Assembly (NCBI RefSeq): GCF_022348165.1
Contig: NZ_JAKRFI010000005.1
Location: 1 to 64,000 of the forward strand
Direction of reading: 5' to 3'
Length of the DNA: 64,000 bases
Origin: Halomonas sp. McH1-25
Lineage (GTDB): Bacteria > Pseudomonadota > Gammaproteobacteria > Pseudomonadales > Halomonadaceae
Shown here: positions 9,348-17,707 of the stretch, piece by piece
Numbering within the stretch: position 1 is the stretch's first letter
Layout of the letters: each line of letters starts with the position of its first letter
Made by a program: the position numbers and the translations under genes
Notes under the pieces: model-generated
Databases searched by the model: none
Seen by the model: only the letters and a program-made list of their open reading frames with translations
Told to the model about the DNA's origin: nothing

Positions 9348-10298
9348 ATGGCATTGCCCACCCCCTTGCGTGTGATGCGTTTAAGTCTCTGTTCATTGGC
9401 GCTGGTCGCCGTCCAGGCCCAGGCCCAGGATGAAAGTCTCGGCCTGACCGCCCGTGACGAGGCGGCGCAGGCAGCCGTCGAGCAGGCCGATACACGGCGC
9501 GAACTGGAACGAGACTCGGAAAGCAATCCACTGGCGATAACGGTATACCGTCGCAACTACCTGTTGCCCTGGACCTACAACACCAACCCCAACCAGGCGG
9601 ATTTCGACGGCATCACCAACGATGGCGATGCCGACAAGGCAGAGCTCAAGTTCCAGATCAGTCTCAAGGTCAACGTCCTCGACAATCTGGTGGGTAACAA
9701 CGGTGACCTGTATTTCGCCTATACCCAGCGCAGTTGGTGGCAGGCTTACAATTCCGAAGCGTCATCGCCGTTTCGCGAGACCAACTACGAACCCGAGGCC
9801 TTCATCAGCTTCGATAACCGTTACACCTTCCTCGGCTGGACCAATACCCAGAACCGTATTGGCTATGCCCACCAGTCCAACGGACAGTCCGAACCGTTAT
9901 CGCGCAGTTGGAACCGGCTCTATGCCGATTTTCTGTTCCAGCGTGGCGACTGGGCCGTCAGTATCGCGCCGCACTGGCGCATTCCCGAAAGCGATGAAGA
10001 CGACGACAACCCCGACCTGGAAGACTATATCGGCTACGGCGATGTCACGGTCGTTCATGCCTTCGGCGATCAGGAGCTTTCGCTATTGGTACGGGGCAAC
10101 CCGGGCAAACATCACTATGGCGCCCAGCTCGACTACACTTTCCCGCTGGTCGGCAAGGTTCGCGGTCATGTCCAATACTACGATGGGTATGGAGAGAGCC
10201 TGATCGATCATGATCAGGACGTGCAGCGTCTGGGCATCGGCTTCAGTCTCAACACCTTCCTGTCCGGCGTCCCGGGAACCGAGTCACTGGTACGCTGA
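9348..10298 (+). CDS. pldA: Outer-membrane phospholipase A
   Basis: Calcium-dependent phospholipase A1/A2 of the outer membrane (OMPLA), which removes phospholipids from the outer leaflet. The 316-residue protein has a signal peptide (about 1-26, ending QAQA), a polar linker and a 12-strand beta-barrel. The catalytic region YAHQSNGQ...RSWNR carries H175, S177 and N189, the OMPLA triad with its usual spacing. An AGGA lies 7 bases before ATG 9348. It is a single gene diverging from the channel gene and closed by the hairpin at 10324-10347. Confidence 0.92.
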   Translation: MALPTPLRVMRLSLCSLALVAVQAQAQDESLGLTARDEAAQAAVEQADTRRELERDSESNPLAITVYRRNYLLPWTYNTNPNQADFDGITNDGDADKAELKFQISLKVNVLDNLVGNNGDLYFAYTQRSWWQAYNSEASSPFRETNYEPEAFISFDNRYTFLGWTNTQNRIGYAHQSNGQSEPLSRSWNRLYADFLFQRGDWAVSIAPHWRIPESDEDDDNPDLEDYIGYGDVTVVHAFGDQELSLLVRGNPGKHHYGAQLDYTFPLVGKVRGHVQYYDGYGESLIDHDQDVQRLGIGFSLNTFLSGVPGTESLVR

Positions 10299-10323
10299 TT
10301 GCAGCCAGACAGACGATACGAGA

Positions 10324-10347
10324 ACGCCGGCTTGCGCCGGCGTCTTT
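10324..10347 (+). terminator. Intrinsic terminator of pldA
   Basis: Perfect 8-bp stem ACGCCGGC/GCCGGCGT with a 4-base loop, followed by CTTT. It lies 26 bases after the pldA stop and between two convergent genes, so it may also slow transcription from egtD. Confidence 0.7.
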
Positions 10348-10366
10348 CGTTGAGATCCCGTCTTGT

Positions 10367-11347
10367 TCAGGCCCTTAGTAAATAATGGATGCTGAACAGC
10401 CGGTCCGGGTCGGTCCATAGGGCCCGCGATTCGAAGCCCGCACGTGCAGCCAGCGTCCGAAAGCCGTCGGCACTGTATTTGTAGGAATTTTCGGTATGCA
10501 GGGTCTCGCCCCGCTCGAAGTGAAATATCTCGCCAGCCACCCGAATATCCTGATCGACGTTACTGACCAAGTGCATCTCGATGCGCGAGTGCGCCGTGTC
10601 GTAGAACGCATGGTGGCTAAACGTCGCCGGGTCAAGGTCGCCTTCGAACTCGTCACGCAGTCGCTCGAGCAGATTGAGGTTGAATGCGGCGGTCACACCG
10701 GCGGCATCATTGTAGGCAGCGTTGAGGATCGCCTCGTCCTTGATCAGGTCGACGCCAATGAGCAGCCCACTCCCGGAGGGCAGCAGAGAATGCAGACCAC
10801 GTAGGAAGGACTCCGCTTCTTCCGGGGCGAAGTTACCGATGCTCGAGCCCGGAAAGAAGGCTACGGGATGCTCGCATGCCATCCCTGTCGGCAGCGTCAT
10901 ACGCTGGGAAAAATCGGCACAAGCTGCATGCACGTCCAACCAGGGATAGTCGGCTGCGAGGCGACGCGTACTGTTCAGCAAAAAGTCGCGGGAAATATCG
11001 ATCCCCAGATAACTGGTCGGCCGTACCGCCTCGAGCAGCAGACGCACCTTGCGACTGGCACCGCTGCCCAGCTCGATCAACGTGGCGTCCTTGCCCACCA
11101 CGTCGGCGATATCGCCAGCGGCATCGCGAAGAATGGCTTCTTCCGTACGCGTCGGGTAATACTCGGGCTGCACACATATCAGGTCGAACAGCTCCGAGCC
11201 ACGCAAGTCGTAGAAGAACTTGGGCGAAGACGTCTTGGGCGACGCTCGCAAGCCTTGTAGCAGTTCGTCCCGCAGCGACAGCGAGGTGGCGGGTGGCTGG
11301 TGGTCATGGAAGCGCACGGCCGCTGCCGCGTTCGGCATCATCGTCAT
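10367..11347 (-). CDS. egtD: L-histidine N-alpha-methyltransferase (ergothioneine biosynthesis EgtD)
   Basis: SAM-dependent enzyme that trimethylates histidine to hercynine, the first step to ergothioneine. The protein (326 residues) has the DUF2260/EgtD pattern: PKFFYDLRGSELFD near the N-terminus, the SAM loop LIELGSGASRK, YLGIDIS, and FFPGSSIGNF. The reading frame is open further upstream into egtB, but ATG at 11347 lies one base beyond the egtB stop and gives the usual family length, so it is the chosen start. It is co-transcribed with egtB. Ergothioneine scavenges oxidants, fitting the catalases in the window. Confidence 0.92.
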   Translation of the reverse strand: MTMMPNAAAAVRFHDHQPPATSLSLRDELLQGLRASPKTSSPKFFYDLRGSELFDLICVQPEYYPTRTEEAILRDAAGDIADVVGKDATLIELGSGASRKVRLLLEAVRPTSYLGIDISRDFLLNSTRRLAADYPWLDVHAACADFSQRMTLPTGMACEHPVAFFPGSSIGNFAPEEAESFLRGLHSLLPSGSGLLIGVDLIKDEAILNAAYNDAAGVTAAFNLNLLERLRDEFEGDLDPATFSHHAFYDTAHSRIEMHLVSNVDQDIRVAGEIFHFERGETLHTENSYKYSADGFRTLAARAGFESRALWTDPDRLFSIHYLLRA

Positions 11348-11348
11348 G

Positions 11349-12647
11349 TCACGCCCCCCGTGCCAGACGGAATCCCGAGAACGCCCAACGCGCATGCGGA
11401 GGAAAGAAGTTGCGATAAGTCGCCCGAATATGGTCGGCCGGTGTGGCGCAGCATCCGCCTCGCAACACCATCTGACCGGACATGAACTTGCCGTTGTACT
11501 CACCCAAGCTTCCCGGCAACTTGCGAAACCCCGGATAAGGTCGATAAGCACTGCCGGTCCACTCCCAGACATCACCGAACATCTGCCCTGGGAATTCCAT
11601 GGCAGGTACGGCCGAGACCGGCTGCAGGTGGTCCTGTTCGACGAAGTTACCCGTCACGGGCACGTCTCGTGCCACCGTCTCCCACTCGGCCTCGGTAGGT
11701 AGACGCGCCCCGGCCCACTGGGCATAGGCATCGGCTTCGTAGAAGCTGACATGGCATACCGGCGCATTCATATCGACCGGGACCAGGCCACCCAAGGTAT
11801 AGTGATGCCAGACACCCTCCCGCTCGACCCAGTAGAGAGGCGACTTCCAGCCCTCCGCCTTGACCGTGGCCCAGCCATCCGACAGCCAATGATCGGGCTT
11901 GTCGTAGCCCCCCGCCTGCATGAACTCGAGGAACTCGCCATTGGTCACCGGCCGGTCGGCGAGCTGGAAAGCCTCGACGAACTGACGATGGCGCCCCATC
12001 TCATTGTCATAGGCAAAGCCCTTCTCGGCCTCGTCATGGCCGATGTACCGTACCCCGGCCGGATAGGCATGCCAGCCGAGCTCGCCGACTTCATGCGCAG
12101 GCGCTGGCGTCAGATCGTCCCGATAGGCTGGACACAGTGGATTCTGGGCCAGGATGTGCTTGATATCCATGAACAGCAGCTCCTGATGCTGCTGTTCATG
12201 GGGCAACCCCAGTTCCAGACGGTGGAGAATCTCCTGGAGGTGTTCCTGAGGCGGGTCGCTGAGCAGTTCAGCCATGGCCCGGTCGATATGCGCACGGTAG
12301 CGATACACATCGTCCACGGTGGGCCGCGAGATCATGCCACGCTCGGGACGCGGAAACGGCGTACCGTGGGTGACATAATAGGAATTGAAGAGATGATCGT
12401 ATGCGGGGTCGAGGGTCTGGTAGGAGGGATGGTACGGCTTGAGGATAAATGCTTCGAAAAACCAGCTGACATGGGCAATGTGCCATTTTGGGGGGCTGAC
12501 GTCCGGCATGCTCTGCACCATATAATCTTCCTTGTGCAAGGGGGCGCAGATTGCCTCGGTGGCTGCACGGACCCGCTGATAGTAGCGAAGCCATTCCTTG
12601 GTGTGCGACGTGTCCGGCGTATCGAGTCGCTGGGCTAGCGGGGGCAT
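11349..12647 (-). CDS. egtB: Ergothioneine sulfoxide synthase EgtB
   Basis: Non-haem iron enzyme that joins hercynine to a cysteine-type thiol with O2, forming the C-S bond of ergothioneine. It has an N-terminal DinB-like domain with iron-ligand candidates H59 (WHIAH), H150 and H154 (LPHEQQHQE), and a C-terminal formylglycine-generating-enzyme-like fold (DVWEWTGS; RGGCCATP). The frame opens at 12680, but ATG 12647 has AAGGAG seven bases upstream and the earlier ATG has none, so 432 residues is preferred. EgtA, EgtC and EgtE are not in the window. A selenoneine-type SenA function is an alternative, less likely beside egtD. Confidence 0.92.
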   Translation of the reverse strand: MPPLAQRLDTPDTSHTKEWLRYYQRVRAATEAICAPLHKEDYMVQSMPDVSPPKWHIAHVSWFFEAFILKPYHPSYQTLDPAYDHLFNSYYVTHGTPFPRPERGMISRPTVDDVYRYRAHIDRAMAELLSDPPQEHLQEILHRLELGLPHEQQHQELLFMDIKHILAQNPLCPAYRDDLTPAPAHEVGELGWHAYPAGVRYIGHDEAEKGFAYDNEMGRHRQFVEAFQLADRPVTNGEFLEFMQAGGYDKPDHWLSDGWATVKAEGWKSPLYWVEREGVWHHYTLGGLVPVDMNAPVCHVSFYEADAYAQWAGARLPTEAEWETVARDVPVTGNFVEQDHLQPVSAVPAMEFPGQMFGDVWEWTGSAYRPYPGFRKLPGSLGEYNGKFMSGQMVLRGGCCATPADHIRATYRNFFPPHARWAFSGFRLARGA

Positions 12648-12770
12648 AAGAGGACTCCTTGCTCGTACATTGGCATCCATGACGGTATCGATAAGCGTAG
12701 CAGCCCCCCTCGAAAGAACAGGTAACGGAAGGTAAAACTACTGCTTTATGCGGGACGTCGCTGCACCTGC

Positions 12771-13241
12771 TTACTCGGCGTGCCCCTGACGCGCCTGTTC
12801 GAGCTGCGCCTCGGTCATGAGGTTCGCGTAGGACTGCATGGCAGCCTTGGCCTTTTTCTCGCCGTTTTGAGCCGCCCTCTGCATCCATTGATAGGCGCGA
12901 ACATAATCCTGCGGCACACCCTCCCCGGCACCATACGCCTCGCCCAAATGATACTGAGCCTCGGCCAAGCCCTGCTCGGCTGCCTTGCGGTACCACGTTA
13001 CCGCCGTCACCATGTCTCGCTCGACGCCTTGCCCGAAGGCGTACATCCGCCCCAGGCTATACTGGGCTTGCGGCACGCCCTGCCTGGCTTGCGTCTCAAC
13101 CTGCTGAAAAGCCTCGGCGTACTTGCCGTTTTGCTCGGCACCGGCAAGGTCATTCGCATCTGTCTGTGACATGGCGGGGCCTGCCAGGCATGCCGACAGG
13201 ACGAGCAACAACGGGAAGATTACGTTTCGCGTAGCTTCCAT
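12771..13241 (-). CDS. Secreted Sel1-like repeat protein
   Basis: A 156-residue protein with an export signal (residues 1-25). An LSAC at 15-18 could be a lipobox, while the later AMS-Q could be a normal signal-peptidase site. It has about two and a half Sel1-like (TPR-type) repeats: AQYSLGRMYAFGQGVERDMVTA and AQYHLGEAYGAGEGVPQDY. Such repeats mediate protein-protein contact; no catalytic domain is seen. ATG 13241 was chosen over the upstream frame opening because AAGGAGG lies nine bases before it and the signal peptide then starts at residue 1. No operon partner. Confidence 0.8.
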   Translation of the reverse strand: MEATRNVIFPLLLVLSACLAGPAMSQTDANDLAGAEQNGKYAEAFQQVETQARQGVPQAQYSLGRMYAFGQGVERDMVTAVTWYRKAAEQGLAEAQYHLGEAYGAGEGVPQDYVRAYQWMQRAAQNGEKKAKAAMQSYANLMTEAQLEQARQGHAE

Positions 13242-13395
13242 GGCGCATTCCCTCCTTGACCATCCATGCGATCCTCGTGAAACCGTAGCCAGCTCCGCGG
13301 GATCGGACAAGCCGTCGCCCATAATCCCCGTTTCGGTTAGAACGGCCCATGAAGGACTGTCATCACGATCATGGGGTACGCTTCATGCTTGCCCT

Positions 13396-13419
13396 GCTAC
13401 ATTGACAGGCCAATGTAGC
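13396..13419. promoter_or_regulatory. Perfect 9-bp palindrome upstream of cydA (candidate operator)
   Basis: GCTACATTG-ACAGGC-CAATGTAGC, 9-bp arms with a 6-base spacer, centred about 73 bases before the cydA ATG and containing a TTGACA that could be a -35 element. The symmetry suits a dimeric regulator of the oxidase operon. The half-site CTACATTGAC recurs at 21172-21181, upstream of the manganese catalase. The regulator is unknown. Confidence 0.5.
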
Positions 13420-13480
13420 GATCCAGGGGCCAGCAGGTCTCGTCGCCGCTGCCTGATATCCGGACAAGGAGAGTCCAGCC

Positions 13481-14887
13481 ATGCTGGGGTTAGATACCGT
13501 CGACCTCGCCCGCCTTCAGTTCGCTACTACCGTGATGTACCACATCATTTTCCTGGCGCTGAGTATCGGCCTGGCCACCTACCTGGCCTTTCTCGAAGCG
13601 ATGTGGCTCAAGACGGGAAACCGGATTTACTTGGGCATCTATCACTATTGGACACCTCACTTCGCCGTGAATTATGCCGCCGGTGTAGTATCCGGCGTCA
13701 TAATGGCCTTCGAGTTCGGCACCAACTGGAGCGTGTTTTCAGCCAAAGCGGGCGGCATCAGTGGTGTATTGCTGACCTATGAGGTGGTCACGGCGTTCTT
13801 TCTGGAGGCCGGTTTCTTCGGCATCATGATGTTCGGTGAGGGCCGGGTCAGTCGCAAGGTGCACTTCTTCGCCACCTGCATGGTGGCGCTTGGTGCGTAC
13901 ATCTCGACGTTCTGGATCCTGTCCTCGAACAGTTGGATGCAGACCCCGGCAGGCTACGCTATCGAACACGGCCGGTTCATTCCCGAGAACTGGTGGCACG
14001 TCATTTTCAACCCTTCCCAGCCTTTCCGCTTCGTTCACATGTCGCTGGCGGCCCTGATCGCTACGGCCTTTATGGTGGCAGGCATCGCCGCCTGGCACTT
14101 GTATCGCAACGATCGCGATGCGGTGGCTCGCAAGATGCTCTCGATGGCGCTTTGGATGCTGACCTTCGTCGTGCCGCTGCAGATCGTCGCGGGTGACGTG
14201 CATGGCCTGAACACGCTCGAACATCAACCTGCCAAGGTGGCGGCCATGGAAGCCTACTGGGAGATCGAGCCCGAGCGTGACGGAATGCCCATGGTGGTGT
14301 TTGCCTGGCCGGACCCGGAACAGGAAAAGAACCGTTTCACTGTGGAAATTCCCCATCTGAGCAGCCTGTACCTGACGCACTCGCTGACCGGCAAGATTCA
14401 GGGACTGGAACAATGGCCCGAGGATGAACGCCCCTATGTGCCGCTGGTGTTCTACGCCTTTCGGCTGATGGTCTACCTGGGCTTCGCCATGCTCGGGGTG
14501 GTCGCACTCTCGCTATGGCTGCGCAAGCGCAAGCGGCTCTACGATTCGCGCTGGTTCCTGGTACTGATGATGCTGGCGACGCCAGCCGGGGTTGTCGCCA
14601 TCGAGGCCGGCTGGGTCACGACCGAAGCCGGGCGTCAGCCCTGGATCATCTATGGCCTGTTGCGCACTGCCGATGGCGTCTCGCCGTTTAGCGTATCCAC
14701 GCTGGTCACCAGCCTGGCAGGGCTATGGGGAATCTACACGCTGATCTTTTTCATCGGTGCCTACTTTTTCTTCAAGCTGGTGCGCGACACGCCCGAAAGC
14801 AAGCTGCCTGACGAGGAGCAGCATGACGACGCTCATGACAGTACGCCCAAGCAGCCTTTCAGCCGACGATCCAAGCGCAAGTCATGA
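13481..14887 (+). CDS. cydA: Cytochrome bd-type ubiquinol oxidase subunit I
   Basis: Haem-carrying subunit of a bd-type quinol oxidase, which reduces O2 to water without pumping protons. The 468-residue protein keeps the ligands H21 and H186 (VHMSLA), M330 (FRLMVYLG), acidic residues E101 and E109 of the proton path, and K252/E257 in the quinol-binding Q-loop (HGLNTLEHQPAKVAAMEAYWE). The Q-loop is short, as in CIO-type (cyanide-insensitive) oxidases, and length is below the long-loop E. coli CydA. AAGGAGAG lies nine bases before the ATG. First gene of cydABDC. Confidence 0.95.
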   Translation: MLGLDTVDLARLQFATTVMYHIIFLALSIGLATYLAFLEAMWLKTGNRIYLGIYHYWTPHFAVNYAAGVVSGVIMAFEFGTNWSVFSAKAGGISGVLLTYEVVTAFFLEAGFFGIMMFGEGRVSRKVHFFATCMVALGAYISTFWILSSNSWMQTPAGYAIEHGRFIPENWWHVIFNPSQPFRFVHMSLAALIATAFMVAGIAAWHLYRNDRDAVARKMLSMALWMLTFVVPLQIVAGDVHGLNTLEHQPAKVAAMEAYWEIEPERDGMPMVVFAWPDPEQEKNRFTVEIPHLSSLYLTHSLTGKIQGLEQWPEDERPYVPLVFYAFRLMVYLGFAMLGVVALSLWLRKRKRLYDSRWFLVLMMLATPAGVVAIEAGWVTTEAGRQPWIIYGLLRTADGVSPFSVSTLVTSLAGLWGIYTLIFFIGAYFFFKLVRDTPESKLPDEEQHDDAHDSTPKQPFSRRSKRKS

Positions 14888-14936
14888 GCTTTTTCGGCGT
14901 GTTAACGGATGGATAGGCCAAGGATAGGAAACCCGC

Positions 14937-15935
14937 ATGGATAGTGAACTCTTTCCGGTCATCTGGTTCGGGCTTATCGGTTTCGCCCTGATTCTCTACG
15001 TGATTCTGGATGGCTATAGCCTGGGTATCGGGATTCTGTTCCCCTTCGTCAGAGACGATGAGCAACGCGGCATCATGCTCACGTCCGCCTCGCCCTTCTG
15101 GGATGGTAACCAGACCTGGCTGGTACTCAGTGCCGCAGGCCTGTATGGGGCTTTCCCGTTGGTCTATTCCTCGTTGCTGCCCGCCATGTACCTACCGCTG
15201 ATTTTAATGCTGATGTGTCTGTTCTTTCGCGGCATGACGTTCGAGTTTCGCTCCGAGGCGGACTCCCACAAAACCTTCGATACCGGCTTTTGCCTGGTGA
15301 CCATTGCTGTCGCCTTCATTCAGGGCATGATCGTGGGCAGCGTGATTGCCGGTCTGGACACCGATGACGGCAACTTCGCCGAGAATGCGCTGAGCGGGTT
15401 CTCATGGTTCGGGCTATGTACCGGCATCGCCTTGGTGCTCGGCTACGCATTGCTGGGGGCCGCCTGGCTGATCGTCAAGACCGACGGTCGTCTTCAGCGC
15501 CGCTTCTACCACCTGATACGACCGCTGACGATTCTCTTCATGCTTGCCATGCTTGCCGTCGTGGTCTGGACGCCTTGCGTCAACGAGCGTATCGCCGCAC
15601 GCTGGTCGATGTCTCCCAACCTGCTCTGGCTGGGGCTCATCGCGGCCATCATGCTGGCCTTGGCCATCGCTACCGTGCGCGGCGCCACCCGGCGATACGA
15701 AAAGCGCCTCTTCGCACAGGTCGTCGCCATGTTCGTGCTCGGCCTGGTCGGATTGGTAGCCAGCCTCTACCCGGTGATGCTGCCACCGGACATCACCTTG
15801 TGGGATGCGGCCTCGAGCCGCTCCAGCCAACAATTCCTGCTTGTGGGTTATGGCATCCTGCTACCCATCATCCTCGGTTACACCGCCTACAGCTACTGGG
15901 TGTTCCGAGGCAAGGTACGCGAGAGCGAAGAATGA
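14937..15935 (+). CDS. cydB: Cytochrome bd-type ubiquinol oxidase subunit II
   Basis: Membrane partner of CydA, 332 residues with eight to nine predicted helices. The N-terminal family signature LYVILDGYSLGIGILFPF and FWDGNQTWLV are both present. It starts 49 bases after cydA, with AGGA upstream, and its TGA overlaps the ATG of cydD (ATGA). No separate cydX-like small ORF was seen between or after the two oxidase genes. Confidence 0.94.
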   Translation: MDSELFPVIWFGLIGFALILYVILDGYSLGIGILFPFVRDDEQRGIMLTSASPFWDGNQTWLVLSAAGLYGAFPLVYSSLLPAMYLPLILMLMCLFFRGMTFEFRSEADSHKTFDTGFCLVTIAVAFIQGMIVGSVIAGLDTDDGNFAENALSGFSWFGLCTGIALVLGYALLGAAWLIVKTDGRLQRRFYHLIRPLTILFMLAMLAVVVWTPCVNERIAARWSMSPNLLWLGLIAAIMLALAIATVRGATRRYEKRLFAQVVAMFVLGLVGLVASLYPVMLPPDITLWDAASSRSSQQFLLVGYGILLPIILGYTAYSYWVFRGKVRESEE

Positions 15936-17707
15936 CGCAGGATACGCAGACATCGCGGCGCTGGCTGGCTTCCCAGGCCCGGCATGGCGGGCACTGGCCG
16001 TATGTTGCCGTCATTGCCGGCAGCGCCTCCACGCTCTTGCTCTTCGTGCAGGCCTGGGCAATCGCCAGCATTGCGCAGCGCATGGTAATGACTCAGGCAA
16101 CGTTTGCCGACCTACTGGTTCCCCTGCTCGTCCTGCCGCTGGCCTTTTGTGGTCGCGGCGCGTTGGCTTGGTTGAAAACCGAAGCCGGCACCCGCGCTGC
16201 CGTACGCATTCGCCAAACCCTCCGGGGCGAACTGCTCCAGCGCATCGGCGAACTCGGTCCGCTGTGGGCCCGTCGACAACACAGTGCGACGCTCGGCAAT
16301 CGTGTCTGGGATCAGGTCGATGCATTGCACGGCTACTATGCGGACTATCGACCCCAGCGCGTGCTGTGCCTGGCCACCCCCCTGCTGATCCTGCTCACCG
16401 TGTTTCCTCTGAACTGGGCAGCTGGCCTGATTCTGCTGGTTACCGCGCCGTTCATTCCGCTCAACATGGCCATGGTCGGCATCGGCGCCAAGCAGCGGCA
16501 CCAGGCACAATTTCAGGAAATGTCGCGGATGAATCGGCATTTTCTCGATGCCCTGCGCGGCCTGTCGACCCTCAAGCTGTTCGGGGTCAGCCGCGCCCAG
16601 GCCGAGGTGGTGCATGAAGTCGCGGAGAATTTTCGCGCGCGGAGCATGCGTGTGCTGCGCTTGGCGTTCCTGTCGTCCACGCTGCTCGAATTCTTCAGCT
16701 CGCTATCGATTGCGTTATTGGCGATCTACATCGGCTTCGTTTACCTGGGGCATTTCGATTTCGGCACTTGGGGAGGCAACCTGGACCTGTTCGCCGGTAT
16801 GTTCATCCTGGTCCTCGCCCCGGACTTCTACCAGCCCTTGCGAGACTTGGGGGCGCACTATCACGCCAAGGCCGAAGCGGAGGCCGCCGCAGATGACCTG
16901 ATGCCTCTACTCGCCGCGCGCCCCCCGGTTACGAAACGCCGCCACGGCTGGCCGGTTCCCGAGCGCCTGGGCATCACACTGGAGAACGTCACCTGCCGTT
17001 ACGCGGAACAGTCGGCTCCCGCCCTCGACGACATTAGCCTGACCATTCGACCGGGCGAGACCATCGGAGTGGTCGGCCCGAGCGGCGCAGGCAAGTCCAC
17101 GTTGTTCAATCTGTTGATGGGCTTTCTGCCGCCCGAGTCAGGCATGCTGAAGACACACGACGGAACGCATATCGACACGCTGGCCCCCGAGGCTTGGCAA
17201 TCCGCCATTGGCTGGCTGGGTCAGCGTCCGGCAATCGTTTCCGGTACGCTGGCTGACAACCTACGCCTGGCCGATCCGGACGCTGACGATGTTGCCCTCC
17301 GCCAAGCGCTACGGGAAGTCGCTCTGACCGACTGGGTCGGCGCGTTGCCGTTGGGACTGGCGACGCCGTTGGGCGATGGCGGCCAGCCGGTATCCGGCGG
17401 TGAGGCGCGACGCATCGCCCTGGCCCGGACCTTCCTGCGTCGCGCGCCACTGCTTCTGCTCGATGAGCCCGTCGCCAGCCTGGATCGCGCTAGCGAGGCA
17501 CACGTCATGCGCACCCTTGCCCGGCTCAAGCAGGAGCGCACCCTGGTGATGCTGACCCATCGCCTCGATCTGCTGGCGTTGGCCGATCGTATCCTGGTGC
17601 TCGATCATGGCCGGGTTCGCGCCATCGATACGTTGGCGGGCCTGCATGCCGCCCACCCCGGACTGCTCGACGCTGCATGGCGTCACGCGGAGAACAGCCA
17701 TGCCTGA
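15932..17707 (+). CDS. cydD: Thiol reductant ABC exporter subunit CydD
   Basis: Half-transporter of the CydDC complex, which exports cysteine/glutathione to the periplasm and is needed to assemble cytochrome bd. 591 residues: six membrane helices (about 20-320), then an ABC ATPase with Walker A (GPSGAGKST), signature (VSGGEARR) and Walker B (LLLLDEPVASLD). The start at 15932 overlaps the cydB stop; the frame is open further upstream only as a shadow of cydB. A switch to cydC follows with an 8-base overlap. Confidence 0.93.
   Translation: MTQDTQTSRRWLASQARHGGHWPYVAVIAGSASTLLLFVQAWAIASIAQRMVMTQATFADLLVPLLVLPLAFCGRGALAWLKTEAGTRAAVRIRQTLRGELLQRIGELGPLWARRQHSATLGNRVWDQVDALHGYYADYRPQRVLCLATPLLILLTVFPLNWAAGLILLVTAPFIPLNMAMVGIGAKQRHQAQFQEMSRMNRHFLDALRGLSTLKLFGVSRAQAEVVHEVAENFRARSMRVLRLAFLSSTLLEFFSSLSIALLAIYIGFVYLGHFDFGTWGGNLDLFAGMFILVLAPDFYQPLRDLGAHYHAKAEAEAAADDLMPLLAARPPVTKRRHGWPVPERLGITLENVTCRYAEQSAPALDDISLTIRPGETIGVVGPSGAGKSTLFNLLMGFLPPESGMLKTHDGTHIDTLAPEAWQSAIGWLGQRPAIVSGTLADNLRLADPDADDVALRQALREVALTDWVGALPLGLATPLGDGGQPVSGGEARRIALARTFLRRAPLLLLDEPVASLDRASEAHVMRTLARLKQERTLVMLTHRLDLLALADRILVLDHGRVRAIDTLAGLHAAHPGLLDAAWRHAENSHA

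Noticed and set aside
11751-12638. 295-codon open frame on the plus strand opposite egtB
   Set aside because: Antisense shadow of egtB with no recognisable domain.
15404-15931. 176-codon upstream extension of cydD
   Set aside because: Lies entirely over cydB; the ATG at 15932 overlapping the cydB stop is the natural start.
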